Assembly: GCA_963830495.1 (NCBI GenBank)
Contig: CAWHMS010000003.1
Coordinates: forward strand, 124,001-188,000
Length of the DNA stretch: 64,000 bases
Source of the DNA: CAWHMS01 sp963830495
GTDB lineage: Bacteria > Actinomycetota > Actinomycetes > Propionibacteriales > Nocardioidaceae
Direction of reading: 5' to 3'
How positions within the stretch are numbered: position 1 is the stretch's first letter; the number at the start of each line of letters is the position of its first letter. A model generated the notes under the pieces. The model saw nothing but the letters and a program-made list of their open reading frames with translations. It searched no databases and was not told where the DNA came from. Below are positions 19,845 to 27,580 of this stretch, piece after piece. The translations under genes were made by a program, and so were the position numbers.

Positions 19845-20339
19845 TTACTTGGGTGCGTAGACGAGGACGACGATGCCAGAACCGAATCGCGCGACGTCCT
19901 CCAGCTTGAGGTGGATCGGGTCGACCATGCCGGCGAGCAGATGATCGCCACCGCCGGAGAGCGCGGGAAACATCCAGAAGTGGTACTCGTCGACCAGTCG
20001 CTGCTCCAGCAACGCGCGGTCGAGCTCACCGGTGCCGAACTTGAGCAGGTCCTGCGTGCCGGACTCCTTGAGGTTCGAGACCGCCTCGACCACGTCACCG
20101 TCGATGACTTGCGAGTTCCACTTCGCCTCGGTGAGAGTCCGGGAGGCGACGTACTTCGGCATCGCGTTGATCTTGTCGGTGTAGGGGTCGCCGGAGCGCT
20201 CTGGCCATGCGGCTGCGAAGCCCTCGTAGGTGGCGCGGCCCAGAAGCAGCGCGTCGGACGCCTCCAGCAGCTTGCCGGCATACGCGCTGTGCTCGTCGTC
20301 CCAGTACGGCGGACTCCAGCGCTGCGGCTCGGAGAGCAC
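19845..20339 (-). pseudogene. Second DHFR/RibD-like protein lacking its N-terminal strand
   Basis: In-frame sequence from a GTG at 20339 gives 164 residues: WDDEHSAYAGKLLEASDALLLGRATYEGF, KYVASRTL, FGTGELDRALLEQRLVDEYHFW. It is the same family as the next gene and lies 13 bases before it, so the pair looks like a tandem duplication or two-gene operon. The family start (x-KLVVTxFxSLDGVMQ) is absent: the frame is open upstream to 20450 but encodes unrelated Arg/Pro-rich sequence. The gene is therefore truncated or frameshifted at its 5' end. I found no single-base repair by eye. Confidence 0.5.
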
Positions 20340-20474
20340 TCGCAGCCGCGCGACCGTCGCCCGACCAGGGCAGGGCCTTCGGAATGACCCGGTTGCTGGA
20401 CGGCATCGAGGCGCTGCACGAGTCCAGGGCCAGCTGACGCCGGCCCTCAAGCTCGGTGACCCGCACGCGGGCCG

Positions 20475-20807
20475 TCACACCTCCCGGGGAAACGTCTCGT
20501 TGGGTTCGGTCGCGCCGGCACCGACGATGATCTCGTACGCCGACGGCTCGTCGATCGCCCGGGACAGGAGCGGCACGGCGATCATCTTGACGTCGTACGC
20601 CGACAGGGCGCGCCGGTAGGAGCCCACGTTGTGCCACCTGGTGTACAGCAGCCACAGCGTCGGGTCGTCAGCTGCCCGGCCGACACTGCCGTCCAGGTAA
20701 CCCGGCTGGCGCCCGAGCTCGGTGAGACAGCGCGCCAGCTCGGTCGCCGCCTGCTCGGTGGCGCCGGCGTCGTACCGGAACCGCGAAATGACCAGCACGA
20801 CGGCCAT
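20475..20807 (-). CDS. Antibiotic-biosynthesis-monooxygenase (ABM) domain protein
   Basis: 110 residues from the ATG at 20807. It has the ferredoxin-like dimeric alpha/beta barrel pattern: VVLVISRFRY, a helix ATEQAATELARCLTEL, GYLDGSVGRAADDPTLWLLYTRWHNVGSYRRALSAYDVKM. Family members range from quinol monooxygenases to heme-degrading enzymes and many have no known substrate. There is no strong ribosome site; GGGCGGGCAC precedes the ATG. It faces the divergent membrane-protein gene 82 bases away. Confidence 0.75.
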   Translation of the reverse strand: MAVVLVISRFRYDAGATEQAATELARCLTELGRQPGYLDGSVGRAADDPTLWLLYTRWHNVGSYRRALSAYDVKMIAVPLLSRAIDEPSAYEIIVGAGATEPNETFPREV

Positions 20808-20889
20808 TGTGCCCGCCCGGCAGCAGCTCGGGACGCCAGGCCTGGGCCTGCCGGCCCCGCTGCTACGGCCACGGCCGTACGCTGTCGGC

Positions 20890-21306
20890 GTGTCCAGCGA
20901 GCATCCTCCCCGCGATCCCGGCGACCCTCGACGGTCAGGCAACCCAGCCCGGCGGGCAGCAGGGGGTGATGGCGGGGACCGCAGCGCCAGCTCGGGACGC
21001 ACCCCGGGACGCGACCCGCACTCCGGCCTGCGTCGAGGGCTGGCGGAGCGCAGCCGGCCGCTGCTGTTGCGGCTGTCTGCATTACCGCCGCTGGTGATCC
21101 CAGGCCTGGTACTCGTGCTGATGATCGTCGGGCTGGCGGCGCCGCTGCCCGTCGCCCTGGTGGCGCTGGGGATCGTCGCTGCGTTCGTGGGATGGCTTGC
21201 CGCCATCTCGTGGCCGGCGCTCGACAGCCGGGGCAAGCTGATCCGGGGCATCATGCTGGGGCTGGTGATCGGATCGGGCGTCGCGAGGGTGATGGACTGG
21301 CTCTGA
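20890..21306 (+). CDS. DUF6703-like membrane protein
   Basis: 138 residues from a GTG at 20890. No ribosome site precedes it, and TACGCT ends only a few bases upstream, so the transcript may be leaderless. The first 55 residues are polar and Pro/Arg-rich, then LRRGLAERSRPLLLRLSALPP leads into two hydrophobic helices (VIPGLVLVLMIVGLAAPLPVALVALGI region and VGWLAAISWPAL), ending in a short amphipathic tail. This layout matches a small actinobacterial family I remember as DUF6703. Its last 225 bases overlap the tail of the convergent PH-domain gene. Confidence 0.7.
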   Translation: MSSEHPPRDPGDPRRSGNPARRAAGGDGGDRSASSGRTPGRDPHSGLRRGLAERSRPLLLRLSALPPLVIPGLVLVLMIVGLAAPLPVALVALGIVAAFVGWLAAISWPALDSRGKLIRGIMLGLVIGSGVARVMDWL

Positions 21307-22803
21307 CCAGGCCACGGCCCGCTGTCTGCGGGCGCGCTCGACCAGCTCGTCGACCAGGTGCCCCGCATCCCGGACGGCCTGATGCGGGGCGGTCCAGCGC
21401 CGTACCCCGCTCGGCATGTCGAGGTGCACCGTCGCGAGCCCGAGGCGGCGCTGCAGCCAACTCTGCCGCACCGACACGCTCTGCACCCGTGCGTACGGCA
21501 CGAAGGCTCGGGTCCGTCGCCATCGGCCGTGCCGGGTCAGCGCCCCCTGCTCCAGCAGCGACACTCCCAGAAAGGGGAACGCCAGCGGGTCGAGCACCCG
21601 GGCGCCCGTTCCGGGGCCGCGCGTGATGGGTGCATCCAGGTCCGCACCCGTAATCCGGGCAACGAAGGTGACCGCCTCGTCGCGATCAGCCACCGGCATC
21701 AGCGCCGCTGCCGGTGCACCCTCCGTCTCCCTGCGACCGCCGGCGACGTCCACCTCGACCCGCGCCCACCCCAGCCACCGCCAGAACAGCGGCTCGAGGA
21801 TGCGTAGCTGTTGCACCCGGTCGAGCTCGATAGTGCGGTTGATCGTCGACAGCAGTCCAGAGCTGATCCGGATCGCGCCCGTCGACGTGCGCATCAGCGT
21901 GAAGTTCGCCTCCCGCAGCACGACGTCCACCTGTCGCTTCACCAGCAGGACGAGGGCAACGAGGATCGAGAGCGTCAGGGGCAGCGCACCCAGCACCGCG
22001 GGCCAGCCGAAGGCGATGATGGCCCCGATCCAGACGACGAGGAGTACGGCGATGAGCGCCCACGCCCAGAGCCCTTCGACGAGAGTTGCCTGGACGAGCC
22101 GGTGCGTCGAGATCCGCGCGATCACCGTTGGCTCGGCGGCCTTGGCCGGGCGCTGCTGACCGGCTGGCTCTGTGGTCGCGCTGCGGGTGCGCGCGTGGCG
22201 CAAGATCTCGTCCCGAAGCGCCCATGCCTCGGACTCGCGCAACATCGCCAGCTTCACAGAGGCACCTGCACCTGCGGCCATGTCGAGCGACACCACCGCA
22301 AGCCCGAAAAGACGTGGCAGCACGGGCTGCTGTACGTCGACCGACTGCACCCGGTCCAGCCTGACCCGGCTGCGCTGCCGGACCAGCACGCCGCGGTGGT
22401 ACACGAGCGTTCCCGGCGCTGCGGTCCGTCCTCCACCTACCCTCCCCTCGCCCAAAGGATCCGACGCTGGGTTGGCTATGGCCGTCCCAGGGTCGGATCC
22501 TTCGGGCGGGGCGTCGTCGGCGACGAGGGCGAACCACGTCGCTCGCCACGACAGCCAGCCTGCGAAGAGCAGCACGATCGCGACCGCGGCCGACACCAGC
22601 GCAGCTTGCACGAGAAGGCCGACATCGGCGTCGCCCTGCAGAGCGTTCCACACCCAGATCAGCCGATCGGTGTCACCGCCGAACGCGCCGATAGCGACGG
22701 CGGCGATCACACCGACGAGCTGCCAGCTGCGCAGCAGCGGAGTCAGCGGATGCAGCCGCCGCAGCTGCGGATCGGTCTGGCGGTAGGCCTGCTCGAGGGT
22801 CAT
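21082..22803 (-). CDS. PH-domain (bPH2, YdbT-like) membrane protein with in-frame repeat insertion
   Basis: 573 residues with ATG overlapping the stop of the upstream PH-domain gene (ATGA), so the two are coupled as in ydbS-ydbT. Three bPH2 units are visible: VYHRGVLVRQRSRVRLDRVQSVDV, TGAIRISSGLLSTINRTIELDRVQQLRI and LTRHGRWRRTRAFVPYARVQSVSVRQ, separated by membrane helices. Residues 99-118 are encoded by a 60-base palindrome (22449-22508) that splits the first unit between FALVADD and TLVYHRG. The domain ends near VERARRQRAVAW, but the frame runs on about 75 His/Arg-rich residues that are simply antisense to the convergent gene; the natural stop seems lost. Function in the envelope unknown. 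Confidence 0.78.
   Translation of the reverse strand: MTLEQAYRQTDPQLRRLHPLTPLLRSWQLVGVIAAVAIGAFGGDTDRLIWVWNALQGDADVGLLVQAALVSAAVAIVLLFAGWLSWRATWFALVADDAPPEGSDPGTAIANPASDPLGEGRVGGGRTAAPGTLVYHRGVLVRQRSRVRLDRVQSVDVQQPVLPRLFGLAVVSLDMAAGAGASVKLAMLRESEAWALRDEILRHARTRSATTEPAGQQRPAKAAEPTVIARISTHRLVQATLVEGLWAWALIAVLLVVWIGAIIAFGWPAVLGALPLTLSILVALVLLVKRQVDVVLREANFTLMRTSTGAIRISSGLLSTINRTIELDRVQQLRILEPLFWRWLGWARVEVDVAGGRRETEGAPAAALMPVADRDEAVTFVARITGADLDAPITRGPGTGARVLDPLAFPFLGVSLLEQGALTRHGRWRRTRAFVPYARVQSVSVRQSWLQRRLGLATVHLDMPSGVRRWTAPHQAVRDAGHLVDELVERARRQRAVAWSEPVHHPRDARSDHQPQHDAPDQLAPAVERRPRDGGKPSHERSDDPQRHQGDGQRRRQPDDHQHEYQAWDHQRR
22449..22508. repeat. Dispersed palindromic repeat, copy 2, inside a coding region
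   Basis: Arms 22449-22471 and 22486-22508 are 23 bases each and complementary at 21 positions, with a 14-base loop. Both contain the core GTCGGATCCTT that also occurs at 17441-17493 and 59451-59486. The insertion keeps the reading frame of the PH-domain gene and adds about 20 residues rich in Gly, Pro, Asp and Ala. Confidence 0.75.
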
Positions 22804-23354
22804 ATGCCCGCCGTGAGCGCCTCACCCTTGGCGGCCAGCCTGTCCCGCAGGGCGTGCGCTTCGGCGGTCGGCAGGCCGGCGACGTGCGCGTCGGTGCTGG
22901 CCGACGCGGTGACGAGCGTGACCGTGGCGATGCCGAGCCAGGCGGACACGGGGTTGGCGCTGACCTCGATGACCTGCATCCGGCCGTACGGGATGACGGT
23001 GAGCCGGCGGAAGAGCCGGCCCCGGCTGACCAGCAGGTCCTCCTCGCGCTCGGCATACCCCCAGGTCTGCACCACCCGTCCGACGGCGACCCATCCGAGA
23101 CCGGCAGCCACCAGGAGGGCGAATCCCGTCAGCGACAGCCACAGCTCCGCGGAGCGATTCGCCGAGGCCAAGCCGACCGCGATGAGCGCGAGGCCAGCCA
23201 CGGCTAGCAGCACCGTCGAGATCCGACGCTCGGTCGCGAGCCGCGGCGACACCGGATGCCAGACCAGTGCCGGATCGCGAAACAACAGGCCGGCCGCCGC
23301 ATCCGCGCGCTCTGTCCCGGCGCCCGGGACCGCCTGCGAAGCCGAGTCGTCCAC
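22800..23354 (-). CDS. PH-domain (bPH2, YdbS-like) membrane protein
   Basis: 184 residues from a GTG at 23354; codons further upstream look non-coding. Two membrane helices (ISTVLLAVAGLALIAVGLA and LWLSLTGFALLVAAGLGWVAVG) are followed by one bPH2 unit: YAEREEDLLVSRGRLFRRLTVIPYGRMQVIEVSANPVSAWLGIATVTLVTAS. Its stop overlaps the start of the larger partner. The pair corresponds to the two-gene YdbS/YdbT arrangement widespread in Gram-positives. It is divergent from znuA, with the Zur boxes between. Confidence 0.8.
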   Translation of the reverse strand: MDDSASQAVPGAGTERADAAAGLLFRDPALVWHPVSPRLATERRISTVLLAVAGLALIAVGLASANRSAELWLSLTGFALLVAAGLGWVAVGRVVQTWGYAEREEDLLVSRGRLFRRLTVIPYGRMQVIEVSANPVSAWLGIATVTLVTASASTDAHVAGLPTAEAHALRDRLAAKGEALTAGI

Positions 23355-23410
23355 ACCTCGAGCGTAGTCGAGCGCCGAGCCGGGGCCGCTGGCGCAGCCG
23401 CTAGTCACAG

Positions 23411-23448
23411 TTGACAACGATTTTCACATTCGTTGATAATCATTTTCA
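23411..23448 (+). promoter_or_regulatory. Two Zur-type boxes overlapping the znuA start
   Basis: TGATAATCATTTTCA (23434-23448) is the reverse complement of TGAAAATGATTATCA, the classic AT-rich Zur/Fur box, and ends on the A of the znuA ATG. A second, poorer half-site, TTGACAACGATTTTCACA (23411-23428), lies just upstream. They stand out in GC-rich surroundings. Zinc-loaded Zur, encoded at the end of the operon, should repress here. Confidence 0.85.
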
Positions 23449-24404
23449 TGAAGATCCCAGTGGCGCTGCTCGGCGCACTCAGCCTGTTCGTCCTTCCCGG
23501 CTGTGGCGGATCGGTGGACGCGGGCGGGGCCGGTCCTCGCGTCGCCGCCGCGTTCTATCCGTTCGCGTACGTCGCCGAGCGCGTCGCTGGTGATCACGTC
23601 GAGGTGGTCAACCTGACCTCACCCGGCGTGGAGCCGCACGACCTCGAGCTCACGCCCCAGCAGGTGGCTGAGATCAGTGAGGCCGACCTGATGGTCTACG
23701 AAGCCGGCTTCCAGCCCGCCGTCGACGAGGCTGTCGAGCAGAACCCTCCCGAGCGTGAGCTCGATGTCACCGACGTCGTCGAACTGCAGGACACCGGAAC
23801 GCCGGTGGACGACCATGCCGACGGCGGGGATGCCCACTCTGAGGACGAGCACCCTGCGGGCGAGCACAGCGAGCCCGACCTGGACGGCGATCCGCATCTC
23901 TGGCAGGACCCCACGCTGTTGGTCCCCCTGGCCGAGCAGGTCGCTGACGACCTGGCCGAGATCGACCCAGAGCACGCCGAGGACTTCGCGGCCAACACCC
24001 AGCGACTGGTCGACGACCTGACCCGGCTCGATGCGGACTTCAGTCAGGGGCTCGCCGACTGCCAGCGCCGCACCTTCGTCACCAGCCATGCCGCCTTCGG
24101 TTATCTGGCTAACCGCTACGACCTCGACATGGTGCCCATCGCCGGTCTCAGCCCAGACATCGAGCCTGCTCCGGAGCAGCTTGCCGAGATCCAGGACCTG
24201 ATCGAGAGAGACGGCATCACCACCGTCTTCTCCGAGACGCTCGGCAGCAAGGAGTACGCCGATACGCTGGCCAATGACATCGGCGTCCAGACCGCCGTAC
24301 TCGACCCGATCGAAGGACTGTCCGACGATGACTCCGACGACGACTACTTCTCGCTGATGCGCGACAACCTCGCCGCGCTGCGGGAGGCCAACGGCTGCAC
24401 ATGA
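23448..24404 (+). CDS. znuA: Zinc ABC transporter substrate-binding lipoprotein
   Basis: 318 residues from the ATG at 23448, which opens straight into a lipoprotein signal ending LPGCGG (Cys19); an ATG-like start 15 bases upstream is inside the Zur box. Cluster A-I metal-binding family: GVEPHDLELTP gives the first His, a His/Asp-rich loop of about 30 residues (DDHADGGDAHSEDEHPAGEH) lies before DPHLWQDP with the second His, TSHAAFGYLA gives the third, and a late acidic residue completes the site. The loop is typical of zinc rather than manganese proteins. Overlaps znuC by four bases. Confidence 0.95.
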   Translation: MKIPVALLGALSLFVLPGCGGSVDAGGAGPRVAAAFYPFAYVAERVAGDHVEVVNLTSPGVEPHDLELTPQQVAEISEADLMVYEAGFQPAVDEAVEQNPPERELDVTDVVELQDTGTPVDDHADGGDAHSEDEHPAGEHSEPDLDGDPHLWQDPTLLVPLAEQVADDLAEIDPEHAEDFAANTQRLVDDLTRLDADFSQGLADCQRRTFVTSHAAFGYLANRYDLDMVPIAGLSPDIEPAPEQLAEIQDLIERDGITTVFSETLGSKEYADTLANDIGVQTAVLDPIEGLSDDDSDDDYFSLMRDNLAALREANGCT

Positions 24405-25162
24405 CGACCGTCATCGACGTCTCCGACGGCAGCATCTCCCTGGGCGGCCGTCCGGTGCTCCGCGGCGTCGACCTGTCGGTGCGACGCGGCGAGGTCGTCG
24501 CCCTACTGGGCAGCAACGGTTCCGGTAAGTCGACGCTGGTGCGCGGCGTACTCGGCCTCACCCCCTGGCGTCGCGGCGACGTGCGAGTGTTCGAGACACC
24601 CCTGGCAGCGTTTCGCGACTGGCGTCGCGTCGGCTACGTCCCCCAGAGAGCCTCGGCCGGCTCCGGAGTACCGGCGACCGTCACCGAGGTCGTCGCCTCG
24701 GGCCTGCTCGCGCAGCGGCGGCTGTTCATGCCGCTCAAGAGCCGGCAACGGGCCCGGGTCCGAGCAGCGGTGGACACCGTCGAGCTCACGGATCGACGTC
24801 ACGACGCCGTGGGGGTGCTCTCGGGCGGCCAGCAGCAGCGTGTCCTGATCGCCAGGGCCCTCGTCGGCGACCCGGAGCTCTTCGTGCTCGACGAGCCCAC
24901 AGCGGGCGTCGACCACCACAACCAGGTGCGGTTGGCGCAGACGCTGCGCGAACTGGTGACGCGGGGCAGCACCTTGGTGCTGGTGCTGCACGAGCTGGGA
25001 CCACTGGCCGACCTCATCGACCGCGCGGTCCTGCTGGGGGACGGCCGCGTGACGTACGACGGCCCCCCGCCCGCGGACGCCCAGCTCGCCGCCTTCCACG
25101 ACCATCACCACAGCCACCACGTGCCCGGCACGGTGCCGCTGGAGAGCAGCTGGCCGCGGTGA
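24401..25162 (+). CDS. znuC: Zinc ABC transporter ATP-binding protein
   Basis: 253 residues, start overlapping the znuA stop (ATGA). Walker A is GSNGSGKST, the signature is LSGGQQQRVLIARAL, Walker B is LFVLDEPT and the switch His is in VLVLHELG. A His-rich tail (HDHHHSHH) may help handle zinc. It powers uptake through ZnuB. The downstream gene overlaps by four bases. Confidence 0.95.
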   Translation: MTTVIDVSDGSISLGGRPVLRGVDLSVRRGEVVALLGSNGSGKSTLVRGVLGLTPWRRGDVRVFETPLAAFRDWRRVGYVPQRASAGSGVPATVTEVVASGLLAQRRLFMPLKSRQRARVRAAVDTVELTDRRHDAVGVLSGGQQQRVLIARALVGDPELFVLDEPTAGVDHHNQVRLAQTLRELVTRGSTLVLVLHELGPLADLIDRAVLLGDGRVTYDGPPPADAQLAAFHDHHHSHHVPGTVPLESSWPR

Positions 25163-26145
25163 ACATCCTCCAGTACGACTTCATGGTGCGAGCTCTGCTC
25201 GCCGCCTTCGTCACCGGTCTCGCGGCGCCGGCGGTCGGCACCTACCTGGTGCAGCGCCGACTGGCGCTCATGGGCGACGGGATCGGGCACATCGCGGTCA
25301 CGGGGGTAGCACTCGGCCTGCTCACCGGTCGGTCCCCGGTGTGGACAGCGGTGATCGTCGCCGTCCTGGGAGCCATCCTGCTCGAGCTCATCCGGGAGCG
25401 CGGCAACACCAGCGGCGACGTCGCACTCGCGCTGATCTTCTACGGCGGGCTCGCCGGCGGCGTCCTGCTCACGGGCCTGGCCGGCGGGAGCGCACAAACC
25501 CTGCAGAGCTACCTCTTCGGGTCGATCACGACGGTGTCGTCGGGTGACGTCTGGACAGTGGTCGTGCTGGCGGCGATCGTCATCGCCCTCAGCTTCGGGC
25601 TGTCGCCGCAACTCTTCGCCGTGTGCCAGGACGAGGACTTCGCCAAGGTGGCGGGACTTCGGGTCCGGCTCTACACCATGATGACCTCGGTGATGGCCGC
25701 CGTGACCGTGACAGTGGCGATGCGCACCGTCGGCCTGCTGCTGGTGAGCGCACTCATGGTTGTGCCGGTGGCGACGTCGCAGCAGCTGGCGCGCGGGTTC
25801 CGGGTGACGCTGGTGCTGGCCGTCGCCCTGGGTGCGGCTGCCTCGGTCGGTGGCGTCGTGACCAGCTTCCACGCCAACGTGGCGCCGGGCGCCACCATCG
25901 TGATGCTGGCGCTGGCCGGCTTCGTCGCGGCCTGGCCGGTCGGCGTGGGACTGCGCCGGTACCGGCGAGTTCGGGCGCCGTTCCAGGAGAGCGAAGCGCT
26001 ACCGCACACGACAACCCCCGAACAGCACGCGCACGAGCACGGCGACGACTGCGGACACCCGGCCGTCGTCCATGGCGACCACGTCGACTACGTGCACGAC
26101 GGACACCGGCACGCCGCCCACGACGACCACTACGACGAGCACTGA
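25159..26145 (+). CDS. znuB: Zinc ABC transporter permease
   Basis: 328 residues from a GTG overlapping the znuC stop. ABC-3 permease with about eight membrane helices; conserved points include RRLALMGDGIGHIAVTGVALG near the start, LQSYLFGSITTVS, and LLLVSALMVVPVATSQQLARGF. The last 45 residues form a cytosolic tail packed with His and Asp (HAHEHGDDCGH, HDGHRHAAHDDHYDEH) longer than in most permeases and probably zinc-binding. The zur gene begins 21 bases later. Confidence 0.95.
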   Translation: MNILQYDFMVRALLAAFVTGLAAPAVGTYLVQRRLALMGDGIGHIAVTGVALGLLTGRSPVWTAVIVAVLGAILLELIRERGNTSGDVALALIFYGGLAGGVLLTGLAGGSAQTLQSYLFGSITTVSSGDVWTVVVLAAIVIALSFGLSPQLFAVCQDEDFAKVAGLRVRLYTMMTSVMAAVTVTVAMRTVGLLLVSALMVVPVATSQQLARGFRVTLVLAVALGAAASVGGVVTSFHANVAPGATIVMLALAGFVAAWPVGVGLRRYRRVRAPFQESEALPHTTTPEQHAHEHGDDCGHPAVVHGDHVDYVHDGHRHAAHDDHYDEH

Positions 26146-26166
26146 CACCCGGACGAAGGTGACCTG

Positions 26167-26568
26167 ATGACCGACACCGTGAGCATCGGTGCCCGACCCA
26201 CCCGGCAACGCAAGGCCGTGGTGGCTGCGTTGGGCGAGGCGGATGTGTTCCGTAGTGCACAGGACATCCATGCCGCGCTGCGCGAGCGGGGCGACGACGT
26301 GGGCCTCACCACCGTCTACCGCACCCTGCAGACCCTTGCCGATGCCGGACAGATCGACGTGCTGCGTACGCCGGACGGCGAGTCGGTGTACCGACTGTGC
26401 TCGTCGGGCCATCACCACCATCTGGTGTGCCGCGGCTGTGGCCTCACGGTCGAGATCGAGGGTCCGGCGGTCGAGACGTGGGCCCACCGGACCGCCGCCA
26501 AGCACGGCTTCGCCGAGGTCGAGCACACGCTGGAGATCTTCGGCACCTGCCAGGCTTGCGCACTCTGA
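26167..26568 (+). CDS. zur: Zinc uptake regulator, Fur family
   Basis: 133 residues. The winged helix includes TRQRKAVVAAL and the recognition helix TTVYRTLQTLADAG. The regulatory metal site has HHHHLVCRGC and the structural site C-x2-C pairs (CRGC and CQAC). Being last in the zinc operon, it is expected to repress its own operon through the boxes at 23411-23448. Mycobacterial FurB (Rv2359) occupies a similar place between glyS and uppS. Confidence 0.93.
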   Translation: MTDTVSIGARPTRQRKAVVAALGEADVFRSAQDIHAALRERGDDVGLTTVYRTLQTLADAGQIDVLRTPDGESVYRLCSSGHHHHLVCRGCGLTVEIEGPAVETWAHRTAAKHGFAEVEHTLEIFGTCQACAL

Positions 26569-26583
26569 CCACGCCTCCCCGAG

Positions 26584-26802
26584 CTAGGCCTCGGCGTTGG
26601 CGTCCCAGCTCGGTGCCGGATGGTCGTCCCACCAGCGATGACCGCACACCTGGCACTCGCGGTTATGGCGCTGCACGACGCAGCCGGCGAAGCGGACCCA
26701 CGGCGGCGCATGCTCGAGGGTGCGCGGGCCGAGCAGACCGTAGACGACGTACACCATGTCGCTGCTGCCGCAGTGTGGGCACTCCGCGCGGTTGCTCGTC
26801 AT
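26584..26802 (-). CDS. Small zinc-ribbon protein
   Basis: 72 residues, start overlapping the uppS stop (ATGA), so translationally coupled. Two C-x2-C knuckles, ECPHCGSSD at the N-terminus and ECQVCGHRWW near the C-terminus, with hydrophobic text between (MVYVVYGLLGP, WVRFAGCVV), form a likely zinc ribbon. I do not know a named family. It is convergent with zur, 15 bases away. Confidence 0.7.
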   Translation of the reverse strand: MTSNRAECPHCGSSDMVYVVYGLLGPRTLEHAPPWVRFAGCVVQRHNRECQVCGHRWWDDHPAPSWDANAEA

Positions 26803-27536
26803 GCCGTGCCGTACCGGCGATCCCGCCGGGCGTAGATGTCGATCGCCTCGTAGAGCGTGTGCCGCGTGACGTCGGGCCAGAGCACGTTCATGAAGACCAT
26901 CTCGGCGTAGGCGGCCTGCCAGAGCATGAAGTTGGACAGCCGCTGCTCCCCCGAGGTACGCAGCACCATGTCGACGTCGGGCAGGTCCGGCACGTAGAGC
27001 GCCTGCGCCAAGACGCGCTCGTCGACCTTGTCGGCCTTGAGCTTGCCCGCGGACACCTGCTGCGCGACCGTGCGGGCGGCATCGGCCAGCTCCGCGCGGC
27101 CGCCATAGTTGACGCACATGGTCAACGTGAGTACGTCGTTGGAGCGCGTCAGCTGCTCTGCGATCTCCAGCTCCTTGACCACCGATGCCCACAGCCGCGG
27201 ACGTCGACCGGCCCACCGCACCCGCACCCCCAGCGCATGCATGTCGTCGCGCCGGCGCCGGATCACGTCGCGGTTGAAGCCCATCAGGAAGCGAACCTCG
27301 TCGGGCGAGCGCTTCCAGTTCTCGGTCGAGAAGGCGTAGGCAGAGATGGCCTCGACGCCAGCCTCGATCCCACCCTGCACCAGGTCGAAGAGGGCATGCT
27401 CGCCGCGCTCGTGGCCTGCCGTCCGTGGCAGTCCGCGCTGCGCGGCCCAGCGCCCGTTGCCGTCCATGATCACGGCAATGTGCCGTGGTACCAGCTCCAT
27501 CGGCAGGTCCGGGGGGCTCGCCCAGCGATCGTGCAC
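26799..27536 (-). CDS. uppS: Isoprenyl transferase (undecaprenyl diphosphate synthase family)
   Basis: 245 residues from a GTG at 27536, 44 bases after the recO stop; an ATG at 27500 is the alternative. Cis-prenyltransferase motifs: HIAVIMDGNGRWA with the catalytic Asp, AYAFSTENWKRS, TLTMCVNYGGRAE, and the diphosphate-binding RTSGEQRLSNFMLWQ. The product is a polyprenyl diphosphate used as lipid carrier for peptidoglycan. Same order recO-uppS as in M. tuberculosis. Confidence 0.93.
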   Translation of the reverse strand: MHDRWASPPDLPMELVPRHIAVIMDGNGRWAAQRGLPRTAGHERGEHALFDLVQGGIEAGVEAISAYAFSTENWKRSPDEVRFLMGFNRDVIRRRRDDMHALGVRVRWAGRRPRLWASVVKELEIAEQLTRSNDVLTLTMCVNYGGRAELADAARTVAQQVSAGKLKADKVDERVLAQALYVPDLPDVDMVLRTSGEQRLSNFMLWQAAYAEMVFMNVLWPDVTRHTLYEAIDIYARRDRRYGTA

Positions 27537-27580
27537 CTGCCCACGATGGCACAAGCCGGGGGCGGTGGTTGCAGGGCCGG

